This document shows positions 17,336 through 24,342 of a stretch of DNA of 42,776 nucleotides, in pieces. The stretch's first letter is position 1; every line of letters begins with the position of its first letter. The DNA is from Akkermansiaceae bacterium (GTDB lineage Bacteria; Verrucomicrobiota; Verrucomicrobiia; Verrucomicrobiales; Akkermansiaceae), in the NCBI GenBank assembly GCA_903919975.1, contig CAIXKE010000055.1, forward strand, positions 1 through 42,776. Direction: 5' to 3'. Made by a program: the position numbers and the translations under genes. The notes beneath the pieces are model-generated. The model ran no database searches. It saw only the letters and a program-made list of their open reading frames with translations, and was not told the origin of the DNA.

Positions 17336-17906
17336 AAATGAGTCTGCGAAAGCGATTCATGTTCATCGGTATCGGAATGCTTTTATTGCTGTTAGGTTTA
17401 GCGGTCAGTCAGCTTCCCTCCATCGGTGCCGCGGTGATTCAGCATCCTCCGCACCGGCCGATGCTGGCGTCTCCACCAGCCGGTTGTGAGGAGGTCGCAT
17501 TCAATGGCGCAGGAGTGAAACTTCACGGTTGACGCGGACAGGGGATCGGTAATCACCGGGGGACCTTGATCCATCTTCATGGCGTCGCAGACAACCGCTC
17601 AAGCGGAGCCGGAATCATGGATCGCTTCCGCAAACTCGGCTTCGACGTGGTGGCGTATGACAGCCGCGCCAACGGTGAATCCGAGGGCGATGCCTGCACC
17701 TATGGTTTCCACGAAAAAGAAGACCTTCGTGAGGTGTTGAACTCGATCGAAAAAGGCCCCGTCATTCTGCTCGGCAGCTCGCTAGGTGCGGCGGTGGCTC
17801 TCCAGCTTGCCGCCAGCGACCAGCGGATCACGGCGGTAGTCGCGGCCGAAACATTTTCAGATCTTCGCACCGTGGTGACCGAACGCGCGCCATTCTTCTT
17901 CACCCA
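17332..17906 (+). pseudogene. Alpha/beta hydrolase, nonsense codon and lost 3' end
   Basis: One frame reads a membrane-anchor helix (MLLLLLGLAVS), then GAGVKLHG, a TGA at 17530-17532, and continues in the same frame with GTLIHLHGVADNRSSGAG, VVAYDSRANGESEG and the nucleophile elbow VILLGSSLGAAVALQLA. The TGA probably replaces a TGG tryptophan. After ERAPFFFT (about 17906) homology stops, so the catalytic Asp and His region is missing. The gene is therefore broken twice. Its ATG overlaps the amidase stop, so it was once an operon partner. Confidence 0.85.
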
Positions 17907-18055
17907 AGATTCCCCGTCTCTGCTTTCGGATCATCCTCAACCCCATTATCCCTGTTCTCGACCCTTCTCTTCCTTTGCCTTTGCGGTAAATTCTTCCCAA
18001 TCCGCTCGCCCCCGCCTGATCCCCGCGGATTCTCAAAACCCGGCGGTTGCACTGA

Positions 18056-18964
18056 ATGAGCCGGTCCGCTAGCGTTCCTGCCGTGCCCCGCCCCGTCGAT
18101 ACCGTGATTGAGTTTCTCGAAGCCGAACAGGCCCGCGGGGTGACCCATGTGTTGCTCGATGAAGGCGCTCGCGACGGCTTGCGTGACCTGCTTTTCCGCG
18201 CCCGAGCGGCCAAAGCACCCCAAGAACCACCCATGTCACAGCCTGCGCCTCGGCCCGCCTCGCAGCCCGCACTGCCATCATCGCCAGCTGCCGCTCCGCC
18301 GCAGGTCATCCCCGCCCACGTGACAGCCGAGGGGCAAACAAAAACCGAACGCCTCGCCTCACTGCGGACACAAGCCGAGACCTGGCCCGCCGCCCGCGCC
18401 TTAGGCACCTTGCGCGACACCTTGGTATTCGCCACCGGTAACCCGGATGCGCGGATCATGTTTGTCGGTGAAGCACCCGGTTACGAAGAAGAGAAAAAGC
18501 GCGAACCCTTCGTTGGCCCAGCTGGACAAAAACTCACCGATATTCTAAAAGCCATGGGGCTTGCCCGCGAAGACGTTTACATTTCCACCATCGTCAAGTT
18601 CCGCCCATCCACGCCACGGCAAACGACGAATAACCGCAAACCCTCGCCGGAAGAATTTGCCGCCTGCTTGCCCTTCATCCGCGCGGAAATCGAAATCGTC
18701 CGGCCGACCTGTATCGTCGCTCTCGGCGCCACCGCAGCTGAGGGATTGCTCGGGCTCGGCGGCGCCATCACGGAAATGCGCGGATCATGGCTCGAACTCG
18801 CAGGCATCCCGGCGCGCGTCACCTACCACCCAAGCTGCCTGCTGCAAACCAACGCCAATCTCTCGATCAGACGCCAACTCTGGGAAGACATGCTCGACGT
18901 CATGGAAAAACTCGCCATGCCCGTCTCGGAAAAACAACGCGCGTTTTTCCTGCCGAAACCCTAA
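18056..18964 (+). CDS. Family-4-like uracil-DNA glycosylase lacking most Fe-S cysteines
   Basis: A 302-residue protein. The first 95 residues are a variable, Pro/Ala-rich leader. The rest is a type-4 UDG fold with the uracil pocket GEAPG (138-142), PFVGPAGQKLTDIL and the HPS motif (258-260). These enzymes excise uracil from DNA. Normal members bind a 4Fe-4S cluster through four Cys. Here the N-terminal CxxC region reads LRTQAETWPAARALGTLR, and the usual KCRP is KFRP (Phe182). Only the Cys of AACLPF (204) remains, so the cluster is probably absent. Confidence 0.88.
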   Translation: MSRSASVPAVPRPVDTVIEFLEAEQARGVTHVLLDEGARDGLRDLLFRARAAKAPQEPPMSQPAPRPASQPALPSSPAAAPPQVIPAHVTAEGQTKTERLASLRTQAETWPAARALGTLRDTLVFATGNPDARIMFVGEAPGYEEEKKREPFVGPAGQKLTDILKAMGLAREDVYISTIVKFRPSTPRQTTNNRKPSPEEFAACLPFIRAEIEIVRPTCIVALGATAAEGLLGLGGAITEMRGSWLELAGIPARVTYHPSCLLQTNANLSIRRQLWEDMLDVMEKLAMPVSEKQRAFFLPKP

Positions 18965-19311
18965 GCCTTCTCAAGCATCACCGATTAATGGGGTCTCAAT
19001 GGTACCAGTCCTCGCGGATTCACGTGATGTGTGCGGCACCGCTCGCCCGCGCCCGCGAGGTGGAACGATAAAGACCGTTAGGGTAATTCAGCGGATTGGT
19101 TCCCACTTTGGTTCCCTTTTTGGCCTAACGGGAGGGGATTTTTTTATAACTCATTGATAATGAGAGTGGTCGGGCTGGCGGGATTCGAACCCACGACCCC
19201 CTGCCCCCCAGGCATAGCGCGACGTTTTGTAACGGTCTAAATATGAACTGTTTACGAATCTTGGCAAGAAAATATCTTGGCAGTTGCCAAAGCAGTTGCC
19301 AAAAATGCACC
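18965..19311. other. Intergenic junction region left of the island
   Basis: No gene seen. It holds an inverted repeat CCGTTAGG (19075-19082) / CCTAACGG (19124-19131). The loop of that repeat carries TTGGTTCCC twice. Then come the tRNA-Pro 3'-end duplicate (19163-19214) and a cluster of TTGGCAA/TTGCCAA boxes before the integrase start. Confidence 0.6.
19163..19214. repeat. Left attachment site (tRNA-Pro 3' duplicate)
   Basis: Identical over 52 bases to 24193-24244. It covers the tRNA from inside the anticodon arm to the CCA end, then breaks off into TAGCGCGACG, so it cannot make a tRNA. Confidence 0.92.
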
Positions 19312-19313
19312 GT
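19261..19313. promoter_or_regulatory. Candidate integrase arm-binding / promoter boxes
   Basis: Two TTGGCA boxes (near 19261 and 19277) face two TTGCCAAA boxes (near 19285 and 19297), directly ahead of the integrase GTG. The 32 bases 19282-19313 recur at the other end of the island (24063-24094) with one mismatch. The placement at both ends fits accessory integrase-binding sites, and the left set could also control the integrase gene. Confidence 0.6.
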
Positions 19314-20697
19314 GTCTCGACCCAAAAAGATTCAGCATTTCAAGCTCCAGCCATTCCGCAACGCCGCTGGCAGCGAGTCGTGGCGGGTCACTGGCACCAA
19401 GCTTGACGGCACCCGCGTCCGCAAGAACTTCTCAGAAAAATCTGACGCCATTCAGGAGCAGGCCGACCAGGAGGCAGCGTTCGCAGGTGCTGCCGTTGCG
19501 ACCAAGGTTCAGCGAACAAGGTTGTCCGTGGAGGAAATATCAGACTCCGAGGCGGCGATTCTCCACTCGGGAGGGCGCAAGCTCTCCAAGGTGGTGTCGC
19601 ACTATTCTTCGCTTGAGGCGCGCGTGAAGGCCAAGGGCATCAGCTTGGAAGACGCCTTAGCGTTCGCTGAAGCCCACTACCGGTCGGAGATCAAGACCAT
19701 CACTATCTTCAACGCCTACAAAGAATTCACTGAACACCGGACGGTCGGCTCTCCGGTGACCAAGGCGCATTACCAGTCTGCTCTGCGATTGCTGATCCGC
19801 CCTGATCCCAACAAGCCTGTCCATAAATTCGTGTTGTCGGACATTGAGAAGCTCCTGGCCGGCTACAAGAACCTGAACTCGAAGGACACCTACCGCAGGG
19901 CCTTTTCCACATTTTTCAACTGGGCCGTCAGGCATCATTACTGCCTCGAAGATCCCTGCAAGCGCCTCGACAAGTTGCCGAGGGACATGACCCAGATCTC
20001 CATCCTGTCGCTTGACGAGGTCTCACGCCTGCTTTGCGCAGCCATGACCTACCAAGATGGAGTGGCGGCAGCCGCGGTAGCCATCGGCCTCTTCGCCGGA
20101 CTGCGTCCCAGCGAAATCGAGCATCTTAAGGCGGGGGATATTGGTAAGACTGTCATCCGGGTGACAGGTGGCAAGTTACGCCGCAAGCTCAAGCGAACGG
20201 CGCCCATCCCGCCTGTGCTCGCCAAGTGGCTCAAGGCGCATCCATTCACCGGCCAGCCGACAGGCTGGAAGTATAAACTGAAACAGCTAAAAAAAGCCAC
20301 GAAGGCCGGCAAGTGGGTACAGGACATCGTCCGCCACACCTCCATCAGCTTCCAGACTGAGCGCGACAAGAATGAGTCGCTGACCGCCTACAACTGCGGC
20401 ACTTCGATCCAAATGATGAATCTGCACTATCGGAACAGCATCGACGACGAGAAGAAGGTCAAGGCGTTCTGGGAGCTTACTCCGACCAAGCTGCTGGCCA
20501 AAATGCCGGAGATCAAACTGCCGACCAAGCCCCGGATCAACTGGCCCGACAAGAAGATGCTGACCAAGTTGGTGTGGGAAAAACCGCTTGTCCACGCCGC
20601 CAAGGGTATCGGCGTCTCGGACGTTGCGCTCAGGAAACGCTGCGTCAAGCTGGGCATCAGCCTCCCTGCACAGGGACATTGGCTACGGCAGGTATAG
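19312..20697 (+). CDS. Tyrosine-type site-specific integrase with C-terminal HTH
   Basis: About 461 residues from the GTG at 19312, chosen because it gives the start SRPKKIQHFKL. An ATG at 19243 would add 23 residues translated from the binding boxes. A core-binding domain (about residues 110-200) precedes the catalytic domain. That domain has the first Arg in LFAGLRPSEIEHL, a Lys in VTGGKLRRK, the second Arg in DIVRHTSISF and the nucleophile Tyr in NLHYRN. The usual His before the second Arg is Gln. The last 45 residues (AAKGIGVSDVALRKRCVKLG ... GHW) form an added helix-turn-helix. It should drive insertion into tRNA-Pro. Confidence 0.92.
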   Translation: MSRPKKIQHFKLQPFRNAAGSESWRVTGTKLDGTRVRKNFSEKSDAIQEQADQEAAFAGAAVATKVQRTRLSVEEISDSEAAILHSGGRKLSKVVSHYSSLEARVKAKGISLEDALAFAEAHYRSEIKTITIFNAYKEFTEHRTVGSPVTKAHYQSALRLLIRPDPNKPVHKFVLSDIEKLLAGYKNLNSKDTYRRAFSTFFNWAVRHHYCLEDPCKRLDKLPRDMTQISILSLDEVSRLLCAAMTYQDGVAAAAVAIGLFAGLRPSEIEHLKAGDIGKTVIRVTGGKLRRKLKRTAPIPPVLAKWLKAHPFTGQPTGWKYKLKQLKKATKAGKWVQDIVRHTSISFQTERDKNESLTAYNCGTSIQMMNLHYRNSIDDEKKVKAFWELTPTKLLAKMPEIKLPTKPRINWPDKKMLTKLVWEKPLVHAAKGIGVSDVALRKRCVKLGISLPAQGHWLRQV

Positions 20698-21129
20698 AGG
20701 ACGTGCATGGCGAAGTATCCCTCTCAGGATGTCGAGCGGAGACACACTCGAACCGCGGTCCGCATGAGGTCTCGAATTCTGCTGCCGGATCGTCAGTCTG
20801 TAGGCGTGCAGTGTGATCAAACCATGTCGCAGGGCCTTCTCCACCCTGTGGTGCCCGTCGATCAGGTTGTATTGCCCGGGCGAGATTTCTGCAAGCACCA
20901 CGGGCCGGCTGAGATCAACCGAGTCAACATGAGATTCATTCAGTACTGAGAACCCCTGATCAAGGTGGCACACAGCGATTTCCACAAGTTCAACATCCGT
21001 GGGGTTCTGATCAAGATACGCCAGCATTCTGCTCACATTGAACACGAAGATGCCATTGGGAAACAGTTCGTCGCCATCCTCAACTGGGCATGGATTGAAA
21101 CGCGGATCTACTCTTAGAGGCTGAATCAT
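20683..21129 (-). CDS. ParB/Srx-like domain protein coupled to AbiEii
   Basis: 148 residues from the ATG at 21129, which overlaps the AbiEii stop as ATGA; the frame could extend eight residues further. The core PVVLAEISPGQYNLIDGHHRVEKALRHG matches the ParB/sulfiredoxin-type pocket with its DGHHR motif. Upstream is a segment FVFNVSRMLAYLDQNP. ParB-fold domains bind nucleotides (CTP, ATP), and some cut DNA. This single-domain protein has no helix-turn-helix for centromere binding. Translational coupling suggests it belongs to the AbiE unit. The 3' end overlaps the integrase end by 15 bases, convergently. Confidence 0.75.
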   Translation of the reverse strand: MIQPLRVDPRFNPCPVEDGDELFPNGIFVFNVSRMLAYLDQNPTDVELVEIAVCHLDQGFSVLNESHVDSVDLSRPVVLAEISPGQYNLIDGHHRVEKALRHGLITLHAYRLTIRQQNSRPHADRGSSVSPLDILRGILRHARPLYLP

Positions 21130-21974
21130 GCTGTCTTTAGCGCCTCCTCGCAAAAGCGCCTGACTTTGGCAAACTGCCCATCAATATCCCGGTCGATCCC
21201 GCATTCGACTGCCAGTTTATCGAAGACCGGTTTCCAGAAGTCGGGAGGAGCTTCCAACCCGGATGGCACAGGATGAGTCATCCTGCGTTGGAAGGTGTCC
21301 GCGATGTCCCGCTTGAGCCGTTCCGGGTTCAGCCCGGCTGACTCTATCAATAGGACAAGGTCCACCAGATCCTTCACTCGTGTGTTCGCCCGCTCGTTCC
21401 GCGGGAGCGTGTAGGCATGCAGTTTCTGCGCGAAATGTTCCTCGCGGGATATGGACGGGAAACGCCCGGCTTCAATTCCGGCGAAGCCCAACCAGTCACG
21501 TAGTTCTGTCCACTCATAGGGTTCGCGCTGGATGTCGCCCAGACCCAGATCCAAATGGAATCGCGCGAACAACCGACCATCCAAACTTACTTCCACCGGG
21601 TGTCGCGAACCACCGTAGGGCGCTCCATCCAAATCCATGATTGCTGCCCCGATCGCATACACGAAGAAGTCCCCGGCATCACGCGCCGCGGCAGTTTGAA
21701 GGGCTTCAAGTAGCACTTCTCCCGGAAGCGCGTCTGATGAGAGTCCCAGGTCCAGATCGCGTGTCGTGCGTGCAATCGACAGTTTCAACTCAAGTGCATA
21801 GCCACCTTTCAGCCGCCACGGAGGGCTTCCTTCATCAAACAACCTCACCAGCAAGCGGTCGAAGGCGACCTGCCGGCGCATCCGTTGAAGATCCACGCCC
21901 TCCGCTTTGGACGCGGCGTTCAAGCGGTCTTCCAAGGCGCGGCGGAAGGCAAAGGCGGTGGAATAGGATTTCAT
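21126..21974 (-). CDS. abiEii: AbiEii toxin, nucleotidyltransferase
   Basis: A 282-residue protein of the AbiEii/DUF1814 nucleotidyltransferase family, the toxin of type IV AbiE toxin-antitoxin phage-defence systems. Motif I is seen as WRLKGGYALELKL (GG near residue 57), followed by the metal-binding RTTRDLDLGL (72-78). Further on are HFAQKLHAYTLPRNERANTRVKDLVDLVLL, the Lys/Arg/Asp blocks of motifs III and IV. Family toxins add nucleotides to RNA targets and halt growth. Start ATG at 21974, 3 bases after the AbiEi stop; its own stop overlaps the next gene. Confidence 0.93.
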   Translation of the reverse strand: MKSYSTAFAFRRALEDRLNAASKAEGVDLQRMRRQVAFDRLLVRLFDEGSPPWRLKGGYALELKLSIARTTRDLDLGLSSDALPGEVLLEALQTAAARDAGDFFVYAIGAAIMDLDGAPYGGSRHPVEVSLDGRLFARFHLDLGLGDIQREPYEWTELRDWLGFAGIEAGRFPSISREEHFAQKLHAYTLPRNERANTRVKDLVDLVLLIESAGLNPERLKRDIADTFQRRMTHPVPSGLEAPPDFWKPVFDKLAVECGIDRDIDGQFAKVRRFCEEALKTA

Positions 21975-21977
21975 GAT

Positions 21978-22589
21978 TCAGACTTCCTCCAGGATCTCAG
22001 CAAGCCACGGCGGCAGGCCAGCAAGCGACTTCGCCTGTTTGATCTCCGCCCCGGTGATAAGCCCCCTGCGACGGCCCTCGCTAAGTGCCTGGCGCAGTAT
22101 GCCAGGATCCGCGTCACCGGATGTAGCTGAGTCCAGAATCGCCCGCATGGGAGTAGTCACCGCGTAGCCGCGCTCCCGGATGATTTCGTGCGGTTGGAGC
22201 TTGGCCTTGTGGAGAACCAGCACCGGTGGCGTGGCGCTGTTGCGGCGGAATGCAGGCGGCACGGTCATGTGGATCTTCGCCGGGTTGGCATCGGAAAGAT
22301 CGCGAAGGGCCAGCGCCGTGGTGTGTGAATACACGCCCTGGATGCGGCCCTGCTGATCCCGCGACCACAGCGACCACAGCGCGAGGTAACCGGTCTCCGT
22401 GGCAGGGAACCTCTTCAGTCGGTAAATGCCGCGGTGCTCACGGAGCCAGTTGCCCGCCTTGACATGGTAGCTGTGCGTGCTGCGGGCGAACCCCGCGTCC
22501 CGCGCCTGCACCATCGTGAAATACCCATCCTGACTCTCCGCAATGGCGAAGAGTTGCTCGTGATCGGGCGGCGAAACGACTGCATGCAT
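21978..22589 (-). CDS. abiEi: AbiEi-type antitoxin / autorepressor
   Basis: 203 residues from the ATG at 22589; the open frame runs to 22769, but homology and the operator-like repeat favour this start. An N-terminal winged helix-turn-helix (AIAESQDGYFTMVQARDAGFARSTHSYHVKAGNWLREHRGIYRL) is followed by the AbiEi_4-type C-terminal domain (YSHTTALALRDLSDANPAKIHMTVP, RGYAVTTPMRAILD). It should neutralise the AbiEii toxin and repress the operon through DNA binding. It is the first gene of the three-gene unit. Confidence 0.9.
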   Translation of the reverse strand: MHAVVSPPDHEQLFAIAESQDGYFTMVQARDAGFARSTHSYHVKAGNWLREHRGIYRLKRFPATETGYLALWSLWSRDQQGRIQGVYSHTTALALRDLSDANPAKIHMTVPPAFRRNSATPPVLVLHKAKLQPHEIIRERGYAVTTPMRAILDSATSGDADPGILRQALSEGRRRGLITGAEIKQAKSLAGLPPWLAEILEEV

Positions 22590-22590
22590 G

Positions 22591-22700
22591 GTCAGGATTC
22601 CTGAACATACGTGCGCCGCCTCAGCGTTGCAATCCCCGATTTCCTTACCCTCGAAGTCCACCTTTCCGCACCCACGACCAGCAATCCTGAACTTTCGTGC
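22591..22700 (-). promoter_or_regulatory. Paired candidate AbiEi operators
   Basis: A 16-base sequence (read on the gene strand as GCACGWAWGTTCAGGA) occurs at 22599-22614 and again at 22685-22700, differing at two A/T positions. The near copy continues into a TCAGGA-A-TCCTGA type palindrome (22591-22603) ending next to the abiEi ATG. Repeated sites ahead of the gene fit autoregulation as known for AbiEi, though the exact bound bases are inference. Confidence 0.55.
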
Positions 22701-22834
22701 CCTCACGCCAGGTCTGAATTCTGCCCGCAATATCTCCTCCAACGAACCACAGGCCGCCATCGAAATCAATCAAGGTCTCCATGGCGGCCATTTCATTTTA
22801 ACACTCTCCCCAACACCAACCAACCCCACAACAC

Positions 22835-23734
22835 ATGCAAACCACCACATCCATAATCAAATCCAGCTCGCTCCATTTCCGCGAGGGCTCATCCGACAAA
22901 GTCTATCACTCCAGCATCGAAGCACATGGCGACGGCTTCACCGTCAACTTCGCCTATGGTCGCCGCGGTAACACGCTCGCCACCGGGACCAAGACTACGG
23001 CCCCGGTGACACTCGAACAGGCGCAAGCCATCCACAAGAAGCTCGTCGCGTCCAAGCTCGCCAAGGGCTACCAACTCAACGAATCCTGTGCGGTCCCGGG
23101 CGCATCCTACCAGCAGACCGGCAACGAAGGGTGCGACAGCGGCATCCGCTGCCAGCTGCTCAATGCCGTTGACGAATCCGAACTGTCCCGTTTGCTCGGC
23201 GACAAACAGCACTGCCTCCAGGAGAAACACGATGGCCGACGCCTGCTGGTCCGCAAGCAGGGCGAAGAGATCACCGGCATTAACCGCCGGGGACTTGTAG
23301 TGACTCTGCCCGGCCCCATCCGCCATGCGGTGGAAGAACTCCCGGTCGATGTCCTGATTGATGGCGAGGCGGTGGGCGACACGCTCCACGTCTTCGACCT
23401 GCTGGAGGTGAAAGGCAACGACATGCGGCAGCGTGGCTACCTGTACCGCTATGCCGGATTGCTGATGCTGATCGACCCCAAGCACTCGGCTTTACGACCC
23501 GTGAGCACTGTGGTCGAACCGGCCGACAAATTGGCGATGTTCCAGACCTTCCGCCAACTCGGTTGCGAAGGCGTCGTCTTCAAGCACATCGACGCACCAT
23601 TCAGCCCTGGCCGTCCGAACTCCGGCGGCCCCCAGCTGAAATTCAAGTTCATCGAGAGCGCGTCGTTTGTCGTCACCGGTCGCAATGCCAAAGCGACCAG
23701 CCGGTTGAAGCCGACGACGCCTCGCTCTTGTTAG
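22835..23734 (+). pseudogene. WGR-domain ATP-dependent DNA ligase, 3'-truncated
   Basis: 299 codons. Residues about 8-80 form a WGR-like domain (FAYGRRGNTLATGTKT). From about 125 comes a nucleotidyltransferase domain with ligase motif I EKHDGR (Lys131 as the adenylated residue), motif III IDGEAV (175-180), motif IV EGVVFK (245-250) and motif V KFKF (269-272). After VVTGRN the expected OB-fold is missing and the reading ends in an unrelated tail, so the enzyme could bind adenylate but probably not seal nicks. The cut lies where the next gene's homology begins, which suggests a deletion fused the two genes. Confidence 0.75.
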
Positions 23735-23739
23735 CATCC

Positions 23740-23994
23740 ATGCTGCCAGTTCCCAACGCCGCCAACACGCCAATCGGCAAGTTGCTCGAACGAGCGCTCT
23801 TTGCACTGCTCGAAGCCCGCCACCCCGGTTGGGCTGATGAGGAGGGCAGCACCGGTTGCATCGAACTTCGCTGGCTGCCACGTGAAGGCGGCGCCCCCGA
23901 AACCCAGGTTGGCGGCACCATCGGCTACCGCAGCCTTATCACCCACACCTACGAATTTTGGTCCGCTAACGGTGAGCTGACGCTCTGGGAATAG
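23740..23994 (+). CDS. Small hypothetical protein, possibly 5'-truncated
   Basis: 84 residues from the ATG at 23740. It has a helix LLERALFALLEARHPGW followed by an acidic turn and beta strands CIELRWLPREGG and THTYEFWSANGEL. The HPGW...EGS...G pattern recalls small proteins found on plasmids and islands, but I cannot name the family. The same frame is open upstream through the end of the ligase gene and still looks coding (PVEADDASLLLASMLP), so its original start may have been removed by the same deletion. Confidence 0.55.
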   Translation: MLPVPNAANTPIGKLLERALFALLEARHPGWADEEGSTGCIELRWLPREGGAPETQVGGTIGYRSLITHTYEFWSANGELTLWE

Positions 23995-24062
23995 CAGGCC
24001 TTTCATTCTCCAACCAACAAACAGATCACAACAAAATGACGAATGCTTAGGATGTCCGAAAT

Positions 24063-24094
24063 AGTTGCCAAATCAGTTGCCAAAAATGCACCGT
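24063..24094. repeat. Right copy of integrase arm-type repeat
   Basis: 32 bases nearly identical (one mismatch) to 19282-19313 ahead of the integrase, with two TTGCCAAA boxes. No coding sequence follows here, which makes a role in recombination at the right end more likely than a promoter role. Confidence 0.65.
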
Positions 24095-24157
24095 TTGTTC
24101 GCAGAATGGCGGAGAAAGACGGGGAGTAGCGGAGAGTGCGCTTTTCTCATCCAAATG

Positions 24158-24185
24158 AAAAAGCCCTATAAACTAGGGCTTTTCC
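24158..24185 (-). terminator. Rho-independent terminator behind tRNA-Pro
   Basis: AAAAGCCCTA / TAGGGCTTTT inverted repeat of 10 pairs with a 5-base loop, flanked by A and T runs so it can work on both strands. It lies 12 bases beyond the 3' end of the tRNA. Confidence 0.7.
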
Positions 24186-24192
24186 TTGATTT

Positions 24193-24244
24193 AGAGTGGT
24201 CGGGCTGGCGGGATTCGAACCCACGACCCCCTGCCCCCCAGGCA
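24193..24244. repeat. Right attachment site (within tRNA-Pro)
   Basis: 52 bases identical to 19163-19214. It lies inside the intact tRNA, so the gene stays functional after insertion. Confidence 0.92.
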
Positions 24245-24273
24245 GGTGCGCTACCAGACTGCGCTACAGCCCG
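24197..24273 (-). tRNA. tRNA-Pro (anticodon GGG)
   Basis: 77 bases on the minus strand. The acceptor stem CGGGCTG pairs with CAGCCCG. The D arm has AGTCTGGTAGCGC. The anticodon arm is CCTGC-CTGGGGG-GCAGG, which puts GGG at positions 34-36, and the T arm contains GTTCGAATCC. The CCA end is encoded. The 3' half is the island's attachment site. Confidence 0.95.
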
Positions 24274-24342
24274 CTCCGTGAACGGGGGGGAAAGCAACCA
24301 AGGGAAATGCGGATTGGCAAGCACGGAAAATCATGAGATTGC

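Larger units (their letters stand above)
19163..24244. mobile_element. tRNA-Pro-integrated genomic island (about 5 kb)
   Basis: Bounded by exact 52-base direct repeats made of the 3' half of tRNA-Pro(GGG) plus four flanking bases. The right copy completes the functional tRNA; the left is a displaced 3' end. Inside lie, in order, a tyrosine integrase next to the left end, a leftward AbiEi-AbiEii-ParB-like operon, a truncated WGR-ligase and a small hypothetical. This is the classic pattern of site-specific integration into a tRNA gene. The left-hand chromosomal flank holds what may be a scar of another element (19075-19131). Confidence 0.9.

Noticed and set aside
17530-17532. Selenocysteine or recoded TGA in the hydrolase
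   Set aside because: The 3' end with catalytic residues is also gone, no hairpin follows at once, and the family has no selenocysteine members I know.
19163-19214. Second functional tRNA-Pro
   Set aside because: Sequence identity stops inside the anticodon arm; the 5' half, D arm and acceptor partner are absent.
22590-22769. N-terminal extension of AbiEi
   Set aside because: The 60 extra residues match nothing in the family and would translate the paired operator-like sites.
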